A stretch of 7,524 nt of DNA from Gammaproteobacteria bacterium (lineage in GTDB: Bacteria > Pseudomonadota > Gammaproteobacteria > Pseudomonadales > Oleiphilaceae), in NCBI GenBank assembly GCA_029268325.1, contig JAJUGC010000093.1, positions 1 through 7,524 of the forward strand, written 5' to 3'. Shown here in pieces: positions 4,670 to 7,524 of the stretch. Position numbers and translations under genes: made by a program. Positions within the stretch are counted from its first letter, which is position 1; the number at the start of each line of letters is the position of its first letter. The notes under the pieces are model-generated. The model was not told the origin of the DNA, did no database searches, and saw only the letters and a program-made list of their open reading frames with translations.

Positions 4670-6115
4670 ATGGTTGCCGAAGTCATCCAACTGACCGAAA
4701 GTAAAAAACAGATCCAGATCCTCAATCGCCTGTTCGACGCCCAGCGCCAGGCATTCCGTCAGAACATGACTCCCAGTCTGGAGGAACGCAAGGACAACCT
4801 GAAACGCCTAAAACAGGCCCTGTTAAGCCATAAAAAGCAGCTGATCGAAGCCATCAACGAAGATTTCGGCAGCCGCTCTCCTGACGAAACCCTGCTGGCC
4901 GAGATGATGCCCTCGGTGCAAGGCATCAACTACGCCCTCAAGAACCTGAAAAGCTGGATGTCGCCCTCCAAGCGCCATGTGAGCCTGCTGTTCTTTCCAG
5001 CCAAGAACGAAGTCCAATACCAGCCTCTAGGCGTAGTCGGCATTATCGTCCCCTGGAACTACCCGCTCTACCTGGCCATTGGTCCGCTGACCTGCGCCTT
5101 GGCCGCTGGTAACCGGGTCCTGATCAAAATGTCGGAATATACCCCGAAAACGGCGGAAACCTTGAAAGCCGTTCTTGCCGAAGTCTTCCAGGAAGATCTG
5201 GTAGCTGTGGTCACCGGCGATGCGGATGTGGCAGTGGAGTTCTCCCGCAAGCCCTTCGACCACCTCCTGTTCACCGGTTCCACGGCTGTCGGCAAGCATG
5301 TGATGCGCGCTGCAGCGGATAACCTGACACCGGTTACCCTGGAGCTGGGCGGCAAATCCCCTGCAATCATTTCCGCCGACGTGCCCATGAAGGATGCCGC
5401 CGAACGACTGTGCTTCGGCAAGAGCTTCAATGCCGGCCAGACCTGCGTGGCCCCCGACTATGTCCTCTGTCCGCGCGACCGGGTGGATCAATTCGTGGAA
5501 CAATTCCGTTCCAGCTTTGCGTCTTTCTATCCGACGCTCAAGCACAACCGGGACTTCACCAGCATCATCGACGAGCGCCAGCACAAGCGCCTGAAGTCCT
5601 ATCTGGACGACGCCCGAAAGAAAGGTGCGCGGATCATCGAAGTCAATCCGGCCAAGGAAGACATGTCCGAAGGCACCAACAAAATGCCGTTGTATCTGGT
5701 GCTCAATGCCAACGACAGCATGAAGGTCCTGCAAGAGGAAATCTTTGGGCCCATTCTCCCCATCATTCCCTATAACAGCCTGCAGGAAGCCCTGGACTAC
5801 ATCAACGACCGTCCACGGCCGCTGGCCCTCTACTACTTCGGCTACAACAAGCGGGAGCAGGAATATGTGCTCACCCACACCCGCTCCGGAGGTGTTTCCA
5901 TCAACGACACCCTGATGCACGTTGCCCAGGACGACATGCCCTTTGGCGGTGTGGGCCACTCCGGCACTGGCCGCTACCATGGACGAGAAGGCTTTGAAAC
6001 CTTCTCCTGCGTCAAAGGCGTACACATCAAACAGCGCATGAACAGCGGCTCCCTGGTGTTCGCCCCCCATGGCACTTTGCTGCACAAACTGGTCTACAGC
6101 GTGTTCATTCGTTAA
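4670..6115 (+). CDS. NAD(P)-dependent aldehyde dehydrogenase, coniferyl-aldehyde dehydrogenase type
   Basis: It oxidises an aldehyde to the carboxylic acid with NAD(P)+ in the cytoplasm. The 481-residue product has the full ALDH superfamily fold and no signal peptide. Key sites: VPWNYP with oxyanion Asn130; IKMSE with Lys153 and Glu156 for cofactor binding; FTGSTAVGK (201-209) in the nucleotide-binding domain; ELGGKSP with general base Glu225; GQTCVAPDY with nucleophile Cys259; EEIFGP with Glu357. The class-3-like pattern (short N-terminus, GQTCVAPDY, NDTLMHVAQDDMPFGGVGHSGTGRYHG near the C-terminus) matches proteins annotated as coniferyl aldehyde dehydrogenase (CalB), a label often given to enzymes acting on fatty or aromatic aldehydes. 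The start is set by AGGAG 7 nt upstream of ATG 4670; an ATG at 4665 is out of frame. It is divergent from the TetR gene and 255 bp upstream of the Tat lipoprotein and GMC genes, so it probably handles the aldehyde made by that oxidoreductase. Confidence 0.95.
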   Translation: MVAEVIQLTESKKQIQILNRLFDAQRQAFRQNMTPSLEERKDNLKRLKQALLSHKKQLIEAINEDFGSRSPDETLLAEMMPSVQGINYALKNLKSWMSPSKRHVSLLFFPAKNEVQYQPLGVVGIIVPWNYPLYLAIGPLTCALAAGNRVLIKMSEYTPKTAETLKAVLAEVFQEDLVAVVTGDADVAVEFSRKPFDHLLFTGSTAVGKHVMRAAADNLTPVTLELGGKSPAIISADVPMKDAAERLCFGKSFNAGQTCVAPDYVLCPRDRVDQFVEQFRSSFASFYPTLKHNRDFTSIIDERQHKRLKSYLDDARKKGARIIEVNPAKEDMSEGTNKMPLYLVLNANDSMKVLQEEIFGPILPIIPYNSLQEALDYINDRPRPLALYYFGYNKREQEYVLTHTRSGGVSINDTLMHVAQDDMPFGGVGHSGTGRYHGREGFETFSCVKGVHIKQRMNSGSLVFAPHGTLLHKLVYSVFIR

Positions 6116-6141
6116 GGGAGAGCGCCCCAAGGCCAGCCGAC

Positions 6142-6175
6142 CCGAGACTGCCTGCTTCCAGGCGGGCAGTCTCGG
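6142..6175 (+). other. Strong stem-loop after the aldehyde dehydrogenase gene
   Basis: Perfect 11-bp arms CCGAGACTGCC (6142-6152) and GGCAGTCTCGG (6165-6175) flank a 12-nt loop, which could itself refold through GCCTG/CAGGC. It begins 26 nt after the stop. The sequence after it (AGCCCACAGG) has no T-run, so it is either a leaky or factor-dependent terminator, or a 3'-protecting stem that sets different mRNA levels for the dehydrogenase and the downstream pair. Confidence 0.6.
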
Positions 6176-6258
6176 AGCCCACAGGGTAGCCGCTGATTAC
6201 CTGTATGAACCGGGCCTTCCATGCACTGGCGCCCTGCCCAACCTTTCAAACAGCCTGG

Positions 6259-6272
6259 TTCCTTAAAAGGAA
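6259..6272. other. Short AT-rich dyad upstream of the Tat lipoprotein gene
   Basis: TTCCTT and AAGGAA are separated by AA (6259-6272). The spacing is too tight for a long RNA stem but suits a DNA-binding dyad. No good promoter could be assigned in 6176-6370, so whether the downstream pair has its own promoter is open. Confidence 0.25.
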
Positions 6273-6370
6273 AAACGGCCATAACTGGTGAGTGAAACGC
6301 CATTCCCCATGACAAAAAGGTTCGTCTCAGAATCGAGCCCACACCTTGCATTGAAATCGAGAACAATAAT

Positions 6371-6979
6371 ATGAGTACGGATTACTCTTCGGCGGCCCCC
6401 CAAGCCTCCCGTCGGAACTTCCTAAAACTTGGCCTGTTCGGCTCCTTTGCCCTGGCCACTGCGGGCTCTGGCACCCTGACCGGCTGTGCCAGCAACCCCA
6501 AGCCCTTACAAGACGCACGCACCGGCCGGCACTACCTGTTCTTAACCCAAGACGACGTGGTCATGCTCCAGGGCCTGATTCCCGTGGTTCTGGCGGGCAC
6601 ATTGCCAGACGACCCACAAACCCGAGAGAGAGAAACGGCACAGCTCATTGAGCTTCTAGACCAAGGCATCGACACCTTCAGTGATGCGAATCGGGCGGAA
6701 ATTCGCAAGCTGTTCGACTTGCTGACCTTTGCTCCCACCCGGGCCCTGGTTGCGGGATTATGGTCTTCCTGGGAGAAGGCCCATGGCGAACAGATCGACA
6801 AGTTCCTGAACAACTGGCGGCACAGCTCACTAGGCCTCTTCAATCAGGGCTATGGCGCGCTGGTCAAAATGATCGCCCTGGTGGAGTACGGCATGGAGGA
6901 GAACTGGGCCCGTTCCGGCTACATGGGCCCCCCGGCCTATGCCACCCAAACGCTCCCCCAATTCCGATACGAGGTGTAA
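6371..6979 (+). CDS. Tat-exported lipoprotein, gluconate 2-dehydrogenase subunit 3-like partner of the GMC oxidoreductase
   Basis: A 202-residue protein. The N-terminus has a textbook twin-arginine motif, SRRNFLK (13-19), then a hydrophobic segment, then a lipobox LTGC ending at Cys39. It therefore looks like a folded protein exported by Tat and lipid-anchored at Cys39; the +2 residue is Ala, so retention in the inner membrane is not signalled by Asp. The rest is helical and resembles the small subunit of membrane-bound gluconate 2-dehydrogenase (LTQDDVVMLQGLIPVVL near 55-70; GYGALVKM and the C-terminal RSGYMGPP). In such enzymes the small subunit chaperones and co-exports the flavoprotein. 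The start is the only ATG that keeps the Tat motif near the N-terminus, but its ribosome binding site is weak (GAGAA, about 8 nt away). The GMC gene begins 2 bp after the stop with its GAGGTG inside this gene, so the two are translationally coupled. Confidence 0.87.
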   Translation: MSTDYSSAAPQASRRNFLKLGLFGSFALATAGSGTLTGCASNPKPLQDARTGRHYLFLTQDDVVMLQGLIPVVLAGTLPDDPQTRERETAQLIELLDQGIDTFSDANRAEIRKLFDLLTFAPTRALVAGLWSSWEKAHGEQIDKFLNNWRHSSLGLFNQGYGALVKMIALVEYGMEENWARSGYMGPPAYATQTLPQFRYEV

Positions 6980-6981
6980 CC

Positions 6982-7524
6982 ATGGCTGTACGCGACATTA
7001 TTGCAGAAGGGCTGCAAGGGGGATGGCAGGCATTTAACGCCGCGGATGAGGGCTTGCAGGATGTTTACGAAGCCGCTGTGGTTATCGTCGGCACCGGTGC
7101 CGGCGGCGGTACCGCTGCGGAAATCCTGACCCAGGCGGGCCTGAAGGTGATTATGGTAGAGGAAGGCCCCCTCCCTACCCTGCAAGACTTCAAGATGGAT
7201 GAACTCACCGCTTACCCCATGCTGTATCAGGAAGGCATGAGCCGTACGACTGCGGATGGGGCGATCGCCATCATGCAGGGACGGACCGTTGGGGGTTCCA
7301 CCACCGTCAACTGGACCTCCAGTTTCCGCACCCCGGAGGCCACCCTCAACTACTGGACCGAGGTGCACGGGCTCAAGGGCTTTACCCCTGCTGAAATGCA
7401 GCCCTGGTTCGAAGACCGGGAGCGGCGCCTCGATATTAGCCCCTGGCAACTGCCCCCCAACGAAAATAACGCCGTGCTGCAGCGCGGCTGCGAAGCGCTC
7501 GGCTGGCATATGGCCGTTATTCCC
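6982..7524 (+). CDS. GMC-family FAD-dependent oxidoreductase, N-terminal part (continues past window edge)
   Basis: The frame is open for 181 codons from ATG 6982 to the window end; I translated it directly. GMC enzymes oxidise alcohol groups of sugars, alkanols or aromatic alcohols using FAD. Visible features are the Rossmann FAD motif VVIVGTGAGGGTAAE (33-47, GxGxxG at Gly37/39/42), the beta strand ending VIMVEEG (56-62, an acidic residue for the FAD ribose), and MQGRTVGGSTTVNWTSSFRTP (98-118), the GMC signature. The catalytic His/Asn pair near the C-terminus lies outside the window. There is no signal peptide; the protein begins with MAVRDIIAEGLQ. Together with the Tat-bearing small subunit just upstream, this fits hitchhiker export, as described for Burkholderia FAD-glucose dehydrogenase. 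The start is firm: GAGGTG 5 nt upstream. Substrate, and whether a cytochrome subunit follows, are unknown. Confidence 0.92.
   Translation, partial: MAVRDIIAEGLQGGWQAFNAADEGLQDVYEAAVVIVGTGAGGGTAAEILTQAGLKVIMVEEGPLPTLQDFKMDELTAYPMLYQEGMSRTTADGAIAIMQGRTVGGSTTVNWTSSFRTPEATLNYWTEVHGLKGFTPAEMQPWFEDRERRLDISPWQLPPNENNAVLQRGCEALGWHMAVIP

Noticed and set aside
5027..6130. Open frame of 367 codons on the minus strand, antisense to the aldehyde dehydrogenase gene
   Set aside because: The sense frame encodes a complete ALDH with all catalytic residues. The antisense frame gives no recognisable domain and is expected from GC-biased codon use.
6937..7509. Minus-strand frame of 190 codons over the GMC gene
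   Set aside because: The plus strand has an unbroken GMC frame with FAD motif and signature, coupled to the upstream gene; the antisense frame has no family character.

Overview
The window looks like a chromosomal segment of a Gammaproteobacterium, most likely from the Pseudomonadales/Oceanospirillales group (Pseudomonas-, Marinobacter- or Alcanivorax-like). The evidence is the neighbourhood EEP-family nuclease/phosphatase - dsbA - cytochrome c4 - engB, a gene order I know from Pseudomonas, plus a moderately GC-rich coding bias. The genus is inference; there is no rRNA or other marker gene here. I see no insertion sequence, tRNA, CRISPR array or prophage gene.

Left part (1-2240, minus strand): a 5'-truncated-by-window endonuclease/exonuclease/phosphatase protein (runs off the left edge), the periplasmic thiol oxidase DsbA with a CPYC active site, and a di-haem cytochrome c4 with a clear intrinsic terminator after it. 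Together they are envelope redox and housekeeping genes. Between cytochrome c4 and engB lies a 521-bp divergent intergenic region with a good minus-strand promoter, which implies a roughly 245-nt structured leader for cytochrome c4.

Middle (2762-4316): the essential ribosome-assembly GTPase EngB on the plus strand converges with a TetR-family repressor gene on the minus strand. The 220-bp junction holds a minus-strand terminator for the repressor, a hairpin just after engB, and a possible 17-codon small ORF with a good ribosome binding site.

Right part (4317-7524): a likely alcohol/aldehyde oxidation module. The TetR repressor is divergent from an NAD(P)-dependent coniferyl-aldehyde-type aldehyde dehydrogenase. 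A perfect 16-bp palindrome lies inside the spacer of the likely dehydrogenase promoter and is the best operator candidate. Downstream come a small protein with a Tat signal plus a lipobox (gluconate 2-dehydrogenase subunit 3-like) and, 2 bp later, a GMC-family FAD oxidoreductase without its own signal peptide (runs off the right edge). The layout suggests that the GMC flavoprotein is exported by riding on its Tat-bearing partner and oxidises an alcohol at the cell envelope, while the cytoplasmic dehydrogenase finishes aldehyde to acid. Substrate and electron acceptor cannot be read from the sequence.
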